From Jiella soli (GTDB lineage: Bacteria; Pseudomonadota; Alphaproteobacteria; Rhizobiales; Rhizobiaceae), in assembly GCF_020615385.1 (NCBI RefSeq), contig NZ_JAJAVB010000027.1:1-64000 (forward strand): DNA of 64,000 nucleotides, in the 5' to 3' direction. Made by a program: the position numbers and the translations under genes. Shown piece after piece: positions 53,823 through 63,898 of this stretch (its first letter is position 1; each line of letters begins with the position of its first letter). The notes beneath the pieces were generated by a model. It was not told the DNA's origin. It searched no databases and worked only from the letters and a program-made list of their open reading frames with translations.

Positions 53823-54270
53823 GGTGGTCTCCTCCTCTTCGTGCGGGCCGCATGTCGCGATCGCTAGCGTGACGCCCGTGCGCCGGCCGGCGAACGGGCT
53901 CCCTGCGTCCTCCGGCTTCAACAGAAGGCGCGGCGCCCCGTTTGGCCACGCCCGCGCGGGTGTTTCCTGCTGCCCCATCGGGTACCCCGCCCGACCGCAA
54001 CGGATAGCGTTCGGGCGAACCGCGGGTGACGAGCCTCTATCGCCGACGCGTCATGCACAGATTGCGAGGGCACGGCGGCAGGATGCGCTCACGCGCGAGG
54101 TCGCGTGACGGAGAGCGAAGGCAGCTGAGCATCGATCCCGCCCTGCGAGGAGATGCGAGCAGGCCGACGGCCACGACCAGCAGCGCCCCCGAACGATCAC
54201 CGCCTGTCGAACGGAGCGCCACTCTCTGCGCGGACAGCATCCGATTCTCAAAGCAGAGAGCGGGCTCCGG
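53823..54270. other. Long gap inside the serine-cycle gene run
   Basis: A 448-base gap separates the glycerate-kinase stop from the aminotransferase start, although both genes run leftwards. No gene is recognisable. A stem TCACGCG/CGCGTGA with a 6-base loop lies at 54089-54108 and could be a terminator, so the aminotransferase may have its own promoter. Confidence 0.5.
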
Positions 54271-55536
54271 TCAGGCCATCAGCGCGATCTGGATGTCAGC
54301 GACATTGGTGCCGGTCGTCCCGGTCGTCAGGAGGTCGCCTGCAGCGGCGAGCGCATGATAGGCGTCGTTGCGGGTAAGATGGACGACGGGATCGACGCCC
54401 GCTGCCTTCAGGCGATCGAGCGTTCCGCCATCGACGATCCCGCCGGCCGCGTCCGTCGGCCCGTCGCGCCCGTCCGTTCCGCCCGAAAGAAAGGCCCAGG
54501 CGCGCCGCAGCGGACGATCCGCTTCGGCCAGCGCCAACCGCAGGGCGAATTCCTGGTTTCGCCCGCCCAGCCCGTCGCCGACGACCTGGACCGTGGTCTC
54601 GCCGCCGGAGACGATCGCGACCGGACCGGCCTCGCCCGCCTGTTCCTGAAGAAGCGCGAAGACTTCCGCCACCGCTTCGCCGACATCGCCGCCGAGCCAA
54701 CCGGGCCGCACCACGACCCGGAATCCCGCATCCGAAAGGTGCCGCGCGACGGCCTCGACCGAGCGGGCATTGCTGGCGACGACCCGGCTGACGACGCGCG
54801 ACGAGGGCGGGCGGGTCTTTCCTGCCGCGATCGCCGCCATCACGGCCGGCGGCACCCTGTCCGTCAGCCGATGGCGTTCGAGAACGTCCCGGGCGTCGAG
54901 CCCGGCCTCGCTCCATGCGGTCGGGCCGGAAGCGATCGTCGCGGGATCGTCGCCCGGCACGTCCGAAACGATCAGCGAGATCACGCTGGCGGGCGACGCC
55001 ACCGCCGCGAGGCCGCCGCCCTTGAGGCGGGACAAGGCGCGGCGCACCGCGTTCATCTCGGTGATGTCGGCGCCCGAGCGCAGGAGGAGGTCGGTGACGG
55101 CGGTCTTGTCGGCGAGCGTCAGCCCCTCGCGCGGCGCAACGCCGAGAGCGGAGCCGCCGCCGGATATGAGCGCGAGGAGAACGTCACCCTCTCCCGCGGC
55201 CTCGGCGAGCGCGAGCAGCGCCTCGCCGCCCTCGGCGCTGCCGGCATTCGGCAAAGGATGGCCGCCGGCGATTACCCGGCAGGAGGCGACCGGCCGCGCG
55301 GCGGCATCGGTAGTGACGACGACACCGCCCGCGATCGGACGGCCGAGTTCGGCGATCGCCGCCTCGGCCATCGTCGAAGCCGCCTTGCCGAGAGCCGCGA
55401 CGAAGACACGCTTCGCAGCGGCAAGATCCGCGCGGCGCTCGGCCATCGCCGCTCTCACAGCCTCAGCGGGGTCGGCCGCCGCAACGGCAACCGCGAAGGC
55501 CTCCCGCAGCGCCGGCCTGAGCGCGTCAGGCGACAC
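54271..55536 (-). CDS. gckA: Glycerate 2-kinase (MOFRL/GckA family)
   Basis: A 421-residue kinase with the DUF4147-MOFRL arrangement: VFVAALGKAASTMAEAAI, AGGHPLPNAGS, LLALISGGGSALGVAP, IVSDVPGDDPATIASGPT, then the MOFRL part GGRNQEFALRLAL and LSGGTDGRDGPTDAAGG. It phosphorylates D-glycerate to 2-phosphoglycerate, the serine-cycle step after hydroxypyruvate reduction. GTG 55536 is the start; it overlaps the hprA stop by 11 bases, showing coupling. Confidence 0.92.
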   Translation of the reverse strand: MSPDALRPALREAFAVAVAAADPAEAVRAAMAERRADLAAAKRVFVAALGKAASTMAEAAIAELGRPIAGGVVVTTDAAARPVASCRVIAGGHPLPNAGSAEGGEALLALAEAAGEGDVLLALISGGGSALGVAPREGLTLADKTAVTDLLLRSGADITEMNAVRRALSRLKGGGLAAVASPASVISLIVSDVPGDDPATIASGPTAWSEAGLDARDVLERHRLTDRVPPAVMAAIAAGKTRPPSSRVVSRVVASNARSVEAVARHLSDAGFRVVVRPGWLGGDVGEAVAEVFALLQEQAGEAGPVAIVSGGETTVQVVGDGLGGRNQEFALRLALAEADRPLRRAWAFLSGGTDGRDGPTDAAGGIVDGGTLDRLKAAGVDPVVHLTRNDAYHALAAAGDLLTTGTTGTNVADIQIALMA

Positions 55537-56497
55537 GATTGGGCGGCTCCTTTCCGGCGAAGAAGGCGTCGAGATTGTCCGCCACCATCATGCCCATCGC
55601 CTCGCGCGTTGCCCGTGTCGCGCTGCCGAGATGCGGCAGGAGCACGGCGTTCGTCTCAAGGAGCGGCGGCGGGATCGTCGGCTCGCCCTCGTAGACGTCG
55701 AGCCCCGCACCGGCGATCGTGCCGCCGAGAAGTGCCTCGGCAAGGGCAGCGGCATCCACCACCTCGCCGCGCGCCGTGTTCACCAGGATCGCCGTCGGCT
55801 TCATCATCGCGAGCCGCTCGGCGTTGATCAAGTGATAGTTCTCCTTGCCGCCCGGCATGTGCAGCGAGACGACGTCGGCCTCGCGAAGCACGGCCTCGAT
55901 CGAATCGCGGGCCTCGGCCTTGGATTCGGCCGCAAGCTCCCGCTTCACCGGAAAGGCGTCATAGTAGATCACCTTCATGCCGAAGCCATGATGAGCGCGC
56001 CTGGCGGCCGTCCGGCCGATCCGGCCGAAGCCGAGGATGCCGAAGGTCGCGCCGGAGACCTTGGTCCCGACCATGTGGGTCGGCCGCCAACCGGCCCATT
56101 TGCCGGCCCGCACCTCACGCTCGCCCTCCGATGCCCGACGCGCCGCCATCAGCATGAGGGTGATCGCCAGATCCGCCGTGCATTCGGACAGGACGTCCGG
56201 CGTGTTGGTGACGACGATGCCGGCCGCCTTGGCCGCATCGGTGTCGATATGGCTGAAGCCGACGCCGTAATTGCCGAGGATCTTCGCCCGCGGCGTCCCG
56301 GCGGGAAAAATGTCGGCGGGGAGCTTGTCGCTCACCGTCGGGCAGATCGCGTCATATTCGGAAAAGGCGCTCGCGATCGCTTCCGGCGCCATCGGCACGT
56401 CGTCCGCGTTGAGCGTCGCGTCATATGTCCGGGACAGCCGGTCCTCCACCGGTTTCGGCCAGCTGCGGGTGACGAGGATCCTCTGCTTCGTGGTCAT
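55526..56497 (-). CDS. hprA: D-2-hydroxyacid dehydrogenase, hydroxypyruvate reductase
   Basis: A 323-residue NAD(P)-dependent dehydrogenase: cofactor motif GILGFGRIGRTAARR, catalytic Arg in LVNTARGEVVD, Glu in LDVYEGEP and His in LLPHLGSATR. It reduces hydroxypyruvate (and often glyoxylate) to D-glycerate. Three bases separate it from mtkB. Context and catalytic residues fit the serine cycle well; cofactor preference cannot be fixed by eye. Confidence 0.9.
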   Translation of the reverse strand: MTTKQRILVTRSWPKPVEDRLSRTYDATLNADDVPMAPEAIASAFSEYDAICPTVSDKLPADIFPAGTPRAKILGNYGVGFSHIDTDAAKAAGIVVTNTPDVLSECTADLAITLMLMAARRASEGEREVRAGKWAGWRPTHMVGTKVSGATFGILGFGRIGRTAARRAHHGFGMKVIYYDAFPVKRELAAESKAEARDSIEAVLREADVVSLHMPGGKENYHLINAERLAMMKPTAILVNTARGEVVDAAALAEALLGGTIAGAGLDVYEGEPTIPPPLLETNAVLLPHLGSATRATREAMGMMVADNLDAFFAGKEPPNRVA

Positions 56498-56500
56498 GAT

Positions 56501-57400
56501 TCAGGCCGCCTGCTTCATCTTGTCGAGGAGATTGGCGACCGTCTCGCCGAAGGCGGAGGGGTGGGGGATGATGTGGTGGCCGCAGGCGCGGATGATCTCC
56601 ACCTTCTCCTGCGCCGACTCGCCCTCGCCCGATACGATCGCGCCGGCATGGCCCATCCGCTTGCCCTTCGGCGCCGAAAGGCCGGCGACATAGGCGAGCA
56701 GCGGCTTGGAGAAATTCTCCTTCGCCCAGTGCGCCGCGTCCACTTCCTGCGGACCGCCGATCTCGCCGATCATCACGACCGCATCGGTCTCCTCGTCCTT
56801 TTCGAACAGTTCGAGAAGGTCGCGGAAGGACGAGCCGTTGATCGGATCGCCGCCGATGCCGACGCTGGTCGACACGCCGATGCCGTGCGCCTTCATCTGG
56901 CTCGCCGCCTCGTAGCTGAGCGTGCCCGAGCGCGCGACGATGCCGATGCGTCCGGGCGCGTAGATCGAGCCCGGCATGATCCCCATCATCGCCTGGCCGG
57001 CGGTGATCATGCCCGCGCAGTTCGGCCCCATCAGCATCATTCGGCTTTCGGCGCGGTAGCGGCGCATGTATCGCTTCACCCGCATCATGTCCTGGGCGGG
57101 AATGCCGTCGGTGATGCACACGCAGGTCTTGATGCCGCTGTCGGCCGCTTCCATGATCGAATCGGCGGCGAAGGGCGGCGGCACGAAGACGATCGACGCC
57201 TGCGCGCCGGTCTCGGCGACGGCGCCCTTGACGGTCGAGAAGACCGGCAGGCCAAGATGGGTGGTGCCGCCCTTGCCGGGCGTCACGCCGCCGACGACGT
57301 TCGTGCCGTAGGCCTTCATCTCCTCGGTATGGAAACTGCCGATCCGCCCCGTGATCCCCTGTACCAGGACCTTGGTCTCTTTGGTGAGCAGAATAGCCAT
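56501..57400 (-). CDS. mtkB: Malate-CoA ligase (malate thiokinase), alpha subunit
   Basis: A 299-residue SucD-like subunit: CoA-binding [64 protein letters not shown] and phospho-His in [17 protein letters not shown]. Alone this family could be succinyl-CoA ligase. The adjoining hprA, malyl-CoA lyase and glycerate kinase make malate thiokinase much more likely. GGGAGG precedes ATG 57400. Confidence 0.9.
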   Translation of the reverse strand: MAILLTKETKVLVQGITGRIGSFHTEEMKAYGTNVVGGVTPGKGGTTHLGLPVFSTVKGAVAETGAQASIVFVPPPFAADSIMEAADSGIKTCVCITDGIPAQDMMRVKRYMRRYRAESRMMLMGPNCAGMITAGQAMMGIMPGSIYAPGRIGIVARSGTLSYEAASQMKAHGIGVSTSVGIGGDPINGSSFRDLLELFEKDEETDAVVMIGEIGGPQEVDAAHWAKENFSKPLLAYVAGLSAPKGKRMGHAGAIVSGEGESAQEKVEIIRACGHHIIPHPSAFGETVANLLDKMKQAA

Positions 57401-57417
57401 CTTGACAAGTCCTCCCG

Positions 57418-58599
57418 TCAGGCCGCGGCGCTCTGGCCGAGCTTCTTCCATTCGGCGACCGCCATCTCGGCGGCCTCTGCCAGCGTGTCGGCGACGATCA
57501 CGTCCGGCGCCTTCTCGGCGAGGATCCGCCTGCCCTCCTCCACCTTGGTTCCGGAGAGGCGCACGATCAACGGCAGATCGAGCCCCACCTCCTCGCGCGC
57601 CCGGACGACGCCCTCGGCCACCCAGTCGCAGCGGTTGATGCCGGCGAAGATGTTGACCAGGATCACCTTGACGTTCTTGTCCTGCAGGACCGCACGGAAG
57701 CTCTTGGCCACCCGCTCGGGGCTGGCGCCGCCGCCAATGTCGAGGAAGTTCGCGGGCTCGCCGCCCGACAGCTTGATCATGTCGAGCGTCGCCATGGCGA
57801 GGCCGGCGCCGTTGATGATGCAGCCGATCTCTCCGTCGAGGCCGACATAGCTGAGGCCGCGGTCGGAGGCGAAGGTCTCGCGCGGATCCTCCTGGCTCTT
57901 GTCGCGCATCTCGGAGATGTTCGGGCGTCGGAACAGCGCGTTCTCGTCGAAGCTCATCTTGCAGTCGAGGGCGACGAGTTCGTCCTTCGAGACGACCAGC
58001 GGGTTGATCTCCAGCATGGTGGCGTCGAAGTCGCGGAAGACGCGGTAGCAGGCGAGCAGCGTGTCGGTCGCCTTGGTCACCATGGAGCCGTCGAGGCCGA
58101 GGCCGAAGGCGAGTTCGCGGGCCTGGAACTTCTGCATCCCCGCCCCGGGATCGACGGTGATGGTGATCAGGCTGTCGGGCTCGGTCTCGGCGATGTCCTC
58201 GATCTCCATGCCGCCCGAGGCCGACGCCATGATCTTGATGCGCTCCGCCTTCCGGTCGAGAACGATGCCGAGATAGAGTTCGCGCTCGATCGGCACCGTC
58301 TCCTCGATATAGAGGCGGTTGACGAGATTGCCCTTCGGACCGGTCTGCCTGGTCACGAGGCGCCGGCCCATGAGCCTGTCGGCGGCGCCCTCCACCTCTT
58401 CCTCGCTGCGGCACAGGATGATGCCGCCGGCCTTGCCGCGCGCGCCGGAGTGGATCTGCGCCTTGACCACCCAGGCCTCGCCGCCGATCTCGCTCGCCCG
58501 GTAGCGCGCCTGTTCCGGACTGTAGGCGATACCGCCGCGCGGCAGCTTCACCCCGTGGGTGGCGAGAAGCTCTTTCGCCTGGAACTCGTGGATGTTCAT
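57418..58599 (-). CDS. mtkA: Malate-CoA ligase (malate thiokinase), beta subunit
   Basis: A 393-residue SucC-like subunit with an ATP-grasp domain ([59 protein letters not shown]) and a CoA-ligase domain ([54 protein letters not shown]). ATP-dependent activation of malate to malyl-CoA feeds the lyase at 58697. GAGGGAGGAGG precedes ATG 58599. SucC is the alternative, disfavoured by context. Confidence 0.9.
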   Translation of the reverse strand: MNIHEFQAKELLATHGVKLPRGGIAYSPEQARYRASEIGGEAWVVKAQIHSGARGKAGGIILCRSEEEVEGAADRLMGRRLVTRQTGPKGNLVNRLYIEETVPIERELYLGIVLDRKAERIKIMASASGGMEIEDIAETEPDSLITITVDPGAGMQKFQARELAFGLGLDGSMVTKATDTLLACYRVFRDFDATMLEINPLVVSKDELVALDCKMSFDENALFRRPNISEMRDKSQEDPRETFASDRGLSYVGLDGEIGCIINGAGLAMATLDMIKLSGGEPANFLDIGGGASPERVAKSFRAVLQDKNVKVILVNIFAGINRCDWVAEGVVRAREEVGLDLPLIVRLSGTKVEEGRRILAEKAPDVIVADTLAEAAEMAVAEWKKLGQSAAA

Positions 58600-58696
58600 C
58601 GGGGCCTCCTCCCTCGGAGCATGATGCCGGAACGAGTGTCCGCGGCACAATGGTCCGTCGAACGTTAGACTGGGTCCGCGCCGGCGCGGGCGGTGT

Positions 58697-59641
58697 TCAG
58701 CCCGCGCGGGCGCGGATGGCGTCGTCGACCGCGATGACGTTCATGGCCATGCGCTCGGACGCGGCGTCGATCATCTTGCCGTCGAGGCTCGCCGCGCCCT
58801 TGCCCGCCGCGGCCGCCTCCTTCAGCGCCGCCAGGATGCGCCGGGCCTTGTCGACCTCGCCCGAAAGCGGCGAGAACTCGTCGTTCGCGAGCGCGATCTG
58901 GCTCGGATGGATCGCCCACTTGCCCTCGATGCCGAGCGCCGCGCCACGCTTGGCGGCGGCGCGGTACTCGTCCGGATCGGAGAAGTCGCCGAACGGGCCG
59001 TCGATCGGCCTGAGACCATAGGCTCGGCAGGCGACCGTCATGCGCGAGAGCGCGAAGTGCCACTGGTCGCCGGGATAGTCGGGGTGCAGGCCGCCGATAT
59101 TGACGGTGCGGGCCTTGTTGAAGGCGGCATAGTCGGCAACGCCGAAATGCAGCGCCTCGAGGCGCGAGGGCATGGCGGCGATCGCCTCGACATTGGCCAT
59201 GCCGAGCGGGGTCTCGATGAGCGCCTCGATGCCGACCTTGTTCCTGTAGCCCTTGGCCATCTCGATCTGGTTGAGCAGCGCCTCGACCATGTAGACGTCA
59301 GCGGGAACGCCCACCTTCGGGATCATCACCATGTCGAGCCTGTGGCCGGCCTGCTCCATCACGTCGACGACGTCGCGATACATGTAGTGGGTGTCGAGAC
59401 CGTTGATGCGGACCGACATCGTCTTGTCCTTGGCCTTCCAGTCGATGTCGTTCAGCGCCTCGATGATGTTCTTGCGCGCCCGCTCCTTGTCGTCCGGCGC
59501 AACGGCGTCCTCGATGTCGAGGAAGATGCAGTCGGCAGCGCTGTCGGCCGCCTTCTCGATCATTGCGGGGTTGGATCCCGGCACGGCGAGCGTCGAGCGC
59601 TGGACGCGCATTTTCCGCAGATTGTGGATTGAGTGGCTCAT
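58697..59641 (-). CDS. mclA: L-malyl-CoA/beta-methylmalyl-CoA lyase
   Basis: A 314-residue HpcH/HpaI-CitE-type lyase: [85 protein letters not shown] and [18 protein letters not shown], with metal-binding Glu/Asp in place. It splits malyl-CoA into glyoxylate and acetyl-CoA. It is the promoter-proximal gene of the leftward operon, with AAAGGGGAGG before ATG 59641. A 97-base gap separates it from mtkA. Confidence 0.92.
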   Translation of the reverse strand: MSHSIHNLRKMRVQRSTLAVPGSNPAMIEKAADSAADCIFLDIEDAVAPDDKERARKNIIEALNDIDWKAKDKTMSVRINGLDTHYMYRDVVDVMEQAGHRLDMVMIPKVGVPADVYMVEALLNQIEMAKGYRNKVGIEALIETPLGMANVEAIAAMPSRLEALHFGVADYAAFNKARTVNIGGLHPDYPGDQWHFALSRMTVACRAYGLRPIDGPFGDFSDPDEYRAAAKRGAALGIEGKWAIHPSQIALANDEFSPLSGEVDKARRILAALKEAAAAGKGAASLDGKMIDAASERMAMNVIAVDDAIRARAG

Positions 59642-59961
59642 GCGTGATCCTCCCCTTTGCAGATCGACCGTCCGGCCCTTGAAGCCGGCCGCCTCCCGCC
59701 GCGGGTGCGGGCGGCGCCTCGGAGGCTCGACCATCCGGCGAACACCGGCGGCTCGGCCCGGGCTTCCGGTCGATCTCCTCCCGCCTGCTTCCCGCCGCCA
59801 GGATTAGCGCCCGGGCGCAGGCGGCGGCGACACACGGGCGGATAGAAACTCACCGTCCTCGGATCACCTCCGCCCTACCCGTTCGGAGAACCGCTGCGGC
59901 GTTTCGACCGGTTCCAGCGCTCTGCGCCGCGCCGGACGAGGGTGTCACGACCAGCCGAGTC
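59642..59961. promoter_or_regulatory. Likely promoter region of the serine-cycle operon
   Basis: A 320-base gap between the LuxR-type gene stop and the malyl-CoA lyase start; no gene is visible. It contains CCCGTTCGG at 59878-59886, which read in the direction of mclA transcription is CCGAACGGG. The same motif in the same relative orientation lies upstream of fhs (60717-60725). Confidence 0.5.
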
Positions 59962-60591
59962 TCAGTTCTGCACCTCGCGGGTCCACAGCGCGACGGCCAT
60001 GGATCGGTTGCGCACGTTGAGCTTCTCGTAGATGTTCTTGAGGTAGTATTTTACCGTATTCTCCGACATGCCGATCCGATTGGCGATCTGCTGGTTCGTC
60101 CAGCCGCGCGAGAGGATGTCGAGGAGCTCGCGCTCGCGCGCGTTGAGCGCGGCGAGCGGCGTGTCGTTCACCGAGGCGAGGTCGATATAGGGAATGCAGA
60201 TATGGCCGGCGGCGACGGCGCGCAGCGTCGTGAAGAAGATACCGATGTCCTCCTGCTGATAGCAGTAGCCGCGCGCGCCGAGCCGGACCGCCTGGCGAAG
60301 CGCGGAAGGTTCGCGGTTGTTGCTGAACACCACGGAGCGGATGGTGCTGTTCTTCGCCTTCAGGCGGCGCAACACGTCCACCGCCTTCATATCCGACAGT
60401 TCCCAGGCGATGACGGCAAGATCGATACCATCTTCCGAAGCGGTGATGAGATCGGTGCCGCGATCGCTGATGCGGGCGAGCGACAAATCGGCTTCCGCGG
60501 CGACGAGGCCCGTGATGGCCGACACCACCAGCGGATTGGCCTCCAGAAGAAAGACACGCGTCGCCTGCGATCGCAGATGATCCTCCGCCAT
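59962..60591 (-). CDS. Orphan LuxR/NarL-type regulator with a degenerate receiver domain
   Basis: A 209-residue protein with NarL/FixJ layout. The C-terminal LuxR helix-turn-helix is intact (LNARERELLDILSRGWTNQQ, IANRIGMSENTVKYYLKNIY, EKLNVRNRS). The N-terminal receiver-like domain has lost its chemistry. The acidic pocket is LLEANP instead of the usual DD pair, the phospho-acceptor Asp aligns with Ala in DLAVIAWELSDM, and the conserved Lys region reads ARGYCYQQED. It is therefore probably phosphorylation-independent. Sitting between the two one-carbon operons with no kinase nearby, it is the obvious candidate regulator of both. Confidence 0.87.
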   Translation of the reverse strand: MAEDHLRSQATRVFLLEANPLVVSAITGLVAAEADLSLARISDRGTDLITASEDGIDLAVIAWELSDMKAVDVLRRLKAKNSTIRSVVFSNNREPSALRQAVRLGARGYCYQQEDIGIFFTTLRAVAAGHICIPYIDLASVNDTPLAALNARERELLDILSRGWTNQQIANRIGMSENTVKYYLKNIYEKLNVRNRSMAVALWTREVQN

Positions 60592-60716
60592 CGGCCCCTC
60601 CCGTAATGCGTGCCCTCCTGCTTTCCGCTTAATAGACGAAAGGTTTGTCCTTGTCTTTTTTCCGATCGGACGGCGAGCGGCGACGCGGCGCTTTCCGACC
60701 GATCAGGCCGGTCTAC

Positions 60717-60725
60717 CCGAACGGG
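60717..60725 (+). promoter_or_regulatory. CCGAACGGG motif upstream of fhs
   Basis: CCGAACGGG lies about 150 bases upstream of the fhs start, in the 284-base divergent gap between the LuxR-type gene and fhs. A matching copy, in the same orientation relative to transcription, is upstream of mclA. The same 9-mer also occurs inside a coding region (near 49754), so chance is possible. Confidence 0.35.
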
Positions 60726-60875
60726 CGGATTTCTCCCGCCATCCGGTAGTGGGCTCGCGCCTTTCCTTCGCCGACAATATGACGCGGCACCCTTGTGCGC
60801 TCGCCGGGAGGATTAAGGGGGGCCGATAGGAAGAGACGAGCGTCGATTAAGACCACGCCTGGACCGGGAGGAGAG

Positions 60876-62552
60876 ATGGGCCAGCCAACCGACATCGAGA
60901 TTGCGCGCGCCGCCACGAAGCGGCCGATTCAGGAAATCGGAGCAAAGCTCGGAATAGTGGCCGAATCGCTGCTGCCATACGGTCACGACAAGGCGAAGGT
61001 CTCGGCCGACTTCATCGCCGCGCAGGCGGGCAAGCCCGATGGCAAGCTCATCCTGGTGACGGCGATCAACCCCACCCCGGCCGGCGAGGGCAAGACGACG
61101 ACGACCGTCGGCCTCGGCGACGGGCTGAATCGCATCGGCAAGCGCGCGGCCATCTGCATCCGCGAGGCTTCGCTCGGACCCAATTTCGGCATGAAGGGCG
61201 GCGCGGCCGGCGGCGGCTATGCCCAGATCGTACCGATGGAGGAGATGAACCTCCATTTCACCGGCGACTTTCACGCGATCACGTCGGCGCACAATCTGCT
61301 CGCGGCGATGATCGACAACCACATCTACTGGGGCAACGATCTCGAGATCGACCTTCGGCGGGTCGGCTGGCGGCGCGTCCTCGACATGAACGATCGGGCC
61401 CTGCGGCAGGTGGTGAGCTCGCTGGGTGGCGTTGCCAACGGCTTTCCCCGCGAGACCGGATTCGACATCACCGTCGCCTCGGAGGTGATGGCGATCCTCT
61501 GCCTCGCCGCGGATCTGAAGGATTTGAAGCGACGTCTCGGCGACATGATCGTCGCCTATCGCCGCGACAAGAGCCCGGTGACGGCCCGCGACATCGGGGC
61601 GGACGGCGCGATGACGGTGCTTCTCAAGGATGCCATGCAGCCGAACCTCGTGCAGACGCTCGAGAACAACCCCGCCTTCGTCCATGGCGGCCCGTTCGCC
61701 AACATTGCCCATGGCTGCAACTCGGTCGTCGCGACGAGAACGGCGCTGAAACTTGCCGACTACGTCGTCACCGAGGCCGGCTTCGGCGCCGATCTCGGAG
61801 CGGAGAAGTTCTTCGACATCAAGTGCCGCAAGGCCGGCCTGAGGCCGGCCGCGGCGGTCATCGTCGCGACCTGCCGCGCGCTGAAGATGAATGGCGGCGT
61901 CGCCAAGGCCGATCTTGGCACCGAGAACGTCGAGGCGCTCACCGCCGGCTGCGCCAATCTCGCGCGCCACATCGAGAATGTCAGGGGCTTCGGCGTGCCG
62001 GTCGTCGTGGCGATCAACCACTTCGTCTCCGACACCGAGGCGGAGATCGCGGCGCTGAAGGACGCCGTGGCAAGCCTCGGCGTCGAGGCGGTGCTGTGCA
62101 AGCACTGGGCGATGGGCAGCGCCGGGATCGAGGAGCTTGCGGCGCGCGTCGCGGAACTCGCCGATGGCGGCGAGGCCGACTTCCGCCCGCTCTACCCGGC
62201 TGAGATGCCGCTCTTCGAAAAGATCGAAACCATCGCCAAGCGCATCTACCGGGCCGGCGAGATCGTCGCCGACGAGAGCATCCGCCGGCAGCTGAAGGAA
62301 TGGGAAGAGGCCGGGTACGGCGATCTGCCGATCTGCATGGCGAAGACGCAGTATTCCTTCACCACCGATCCCAATGTGCGCGGCGCGCCGAGCGGCCATT
62401 CGCTTCCCGTCCGCGAGGTTCGCCTGTCGGCGGGCGCGGGATTCGTCGTCGCGATCTGCGGAGAGATCATGACCATGCCGGGATTGCCGCGCGTTCCCGC
62501 GGCGCAGTCGATCACCCTCAACGAGGACGGCAATATCGAGGGGCTGTTCTGA
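60876..62552 (+). CDS. fhs: Formate-tetrahydrofolate ligase
   Basis: A 558-residue enzyme with the family's P-loop ([20 protein letters not shown]), [53 protein letters not shown] and [14 protein letters not shown]. It makes 10-formyl-tetrahydrofolate from formate with ATP, the entry of formate carbon into the serine cycle. GGGAGGAGAG precedes ATG 60876. Its stop overlaps the folD start (TGATG), so formate activation and reduction are coupled. Confidence 0.95.
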   Translation: MGQPTDIEIARAATKRPIQEIGAKLGIVAESLLPYGHDKAKVSADFIAAQAGKPDGKLILVTAINPTPAGEGKTTTTVGLGDGLNRIGKRAAICIREASLGPNFGMKGGAAGGGYAQIVPMEEMNLHFTGDFHAITSAHNLLAAMIDNHIYWGNDLEIDLRRVGWRRVLDMNDRALRQVVSSLGGVANGFPRETGFDITVASEVMAILCLAADLKDLKRRLGDMIVAYRRDKSPVTARDIGADGAMTVLLKDAMQPNLVQTLENNPAFVHGGPFANIAHGCNSVVATRTALKLADYVVTEAGFGADLGAEKFFDIKCRKAGLRPAAAVIVATCRALKMNGGVAKADLGTENVEALTAGCANLARHIENVRGFGVPVVVAINHFVSDTEAEIAALKDAVASLGVEAVLCKHWAMGSAGIEELAARVAELADGGEADFRPLYPAEMPLFEKIETIAKRIYRAGEIVADESIRRQLKEWEEAGYGDLPICMAKTQYSFTTDPNVRGAPSGHSLPVREVRLSAGAGFVVAICGEIMTMPGLPRVPAAQSITLNEDGNIEGLF

Positions 62553-63445
62553 TGGCCGCGAAGGTGATCGACGGAAAGGCGCTCGCCGCCAGGCTTCGCG
62601 AGCGCGTCAAGGCGCATGTGACGCGCCTCGTGGAGGAACACGCGGTACAGCCGGGTCTTGCCGTCGTGCTCGTCGGGGAGAACCCGGCGAGCGAAGTCTA
62701 TGTCCGCTCGAAGGGCAAGGCGACGAAGGAGGCGGGCATGAAGTCCGTCGAGCACAAGCTCGACGCGGCCACGTCCGAAGCCGATCTCCTGGCTCTGATC
62801 GACAGGCTCAATCGCGACGCGACGATCCACGGCATCCTGGTCCAGCTGCCGGTGCCCGACCACATCGACGCGGACAAGGTGCTCGCTGCCATCGATCCGG
62901 CGAAGGACGTCGACGGCTTCCACATCTCCAATGTCGGCCTGCTCGGAACCGGGCAGAAGGCGATGGTGCCCTGCACGCCGCTCGGATGCCTGATGATGCT
63001 GCGCGAGGAGCTCGGGAGCCTGTCGGGAATGGAAGCCGTGGTGATCGGCCGGTCGAACATCGTGGGCAAGCCGATGGCGCAGCTCCTGCTGAAGGACAGC
63101 TGCACCGTCACCATCGCCCATTCGCGCACCAGAGACCTGCCCGGCGTCGTCCGCCGCGCCGACATCGTGGTCGCCGCAGTCGGGCGGCCGACCATGGTGA
63201 CGGCACAGTGGATCAAGCCCGGCGCGACGGTCATCGACGTCGGCATCAACCGGATCGAGAAGGAAGACGGCGGCACCCGCCTCGTCGGCGATGTCGACTA
63301 TGAGGACGTCGCGAAGATCGCCGGCGCGATCACACCGGTGCCGGGCGGCGTCGGCCCGATGACCATCGCCTGCCTCCTCGCCAACACGGTGACGGCCTGC
63401 TGCCGCACGCACGGCCTCGCCGAGCCCGAAGGCCTCACCGCCTGA
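62552..63445 (+). CDS. folD: Methylenetetrahydrofolate dehydrogenase / methenyl-THF cyclohydrolase
   Basis: A 297-residue bifunctional enzyme: substrate Tyr/Lys in [50 protein letters not shown], cofactor motif [18 protein letters not shown], and [19 protein letters not shown]. With Fhs it converts formate to methylene-THF, the donor for glycine-to-serine conversion. It replaces the MtdA/FchA pair used by Methylobacterium. A strong terminator follows. Confidence 0.95.
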   Translation: MAAKVIDGKALAARLRERVKAHVTRLVEEHAVQPGLAVVLVGENPASEVYVRSKGKATKEAGMKSVEHKLDAATSEADLLALIDRLNRDATIHGILVQLPVPDHIDADKVLAAIDPAKDVDGFHISNVGLLGTGQKAMVPCTPLGCLMMLREELGSLSGMEAVVIGRSNIVGKPMAQLLLKDSCTVTIAHSRTRDLPGVVRRADIVVAAVGRPTMVTAQWIKPGATVIDVGINRIEKEDGGTRLVGDVDYEDVAKIAGAITPVPGGVGPMTIACLLANTVTACCRTHGLAEPEGLTA

Positions 63446-63474
63446 CCCCGTTCGCCTCCCAAGCGAAGACCGGA

Positions 63475-63511
63475 AGCGGGCCGGGAAGGCGTCGATCCTT
63501 CCCGGCCCGCT
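63475..63511 (+). terminator. Strong terminator after folD
   Basis: AGCGGGCCGGGAAGG (63475-63489) pairs perfectly with CCTTCCCGGCCCGCT (63497-63511) around a 7-base loop, 29 bases after the folD stop, followed by CTTCGTTTCG. It ends the fhs-folD transcript. Confidence 0.8.
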
Positions 63512-63781
63512 CTTCGTTTCGAGACCGGCGGAGCGGCTTTACCTCGCAGCGGCGAAACGCCGGGGATGATCGCGCCCAGTGCGTAGCGAATAACGGGCAG
63601 AAGTCAGCAGCGGCGGCCAACGCCCTGCGTGGCTCACGCACGCATATGCGGATGCCGCGACAAGCCGATGTTTCGCCGGCTCGCTGGCCGAGACACGGCA
63701 AGGCGAGTTCTCGAACTATCGAGTAAGCTGGGAAAATTCGAGGAAGTGGTGCCCCAAGCCGGCTCATAGCATCCTGTTACG

Positions 63782-63805
63782 TCATTGATTTCAATGATTT
63801 TTCTC
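63782..63805 (+). terminator. Terminator-like hairpin with T-run
   Basis: TCATTGA (63782-63788) and TCAATGA (63791-63797) form a 7-bp stem with a 2-base gap, followed by TTTTTCTC. It is AT-rich, unlike other hairpins in this window. It could be an intrinsic terminator or part of a recombination site. Confidence 0.4.
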
Positions 63806-63870
63806 AAAACTCGTTACGTCAACCATACGTCAGGCTACTTCAACATTCAGGTCCGAATTTTCAAGTGAGT

Positions 63871-63898
63871 GAGACGCCATGCTGTTTCATGGCGTCTC
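63871..63898 (-). terminator. Hairpin downstream of the partial gene at the right edge
   Basis: GAGACGCCATG (63871-63881) pairs perfectly with CATGGCGTCTC (63888-63898) around the loop CTGTTT. Next to it CATGCT/AGCATG (63898-63916) forms a second smaller stem overlapping the end of the minus-strand gene. Likely terminators of that gene. Confidence 0.5.

Noticed and set aside
56501-58599. Succinyl-CoA ligase SucC/SucD
   Set aside because: Family motifs fit either enzyme, but the direct linkage to hydroxypyruvate reductase, glycerate kinase, malyl-CoA lyase and fhs-folD makes malate thiokinase the better call.
56501-58648. Single 715-codon frame spanning both malate-CoA ligase genes
   Set aside because: The 5' half is a shadow frame of mtkA; mtkB has its own ribosome site and ATG at 57400.
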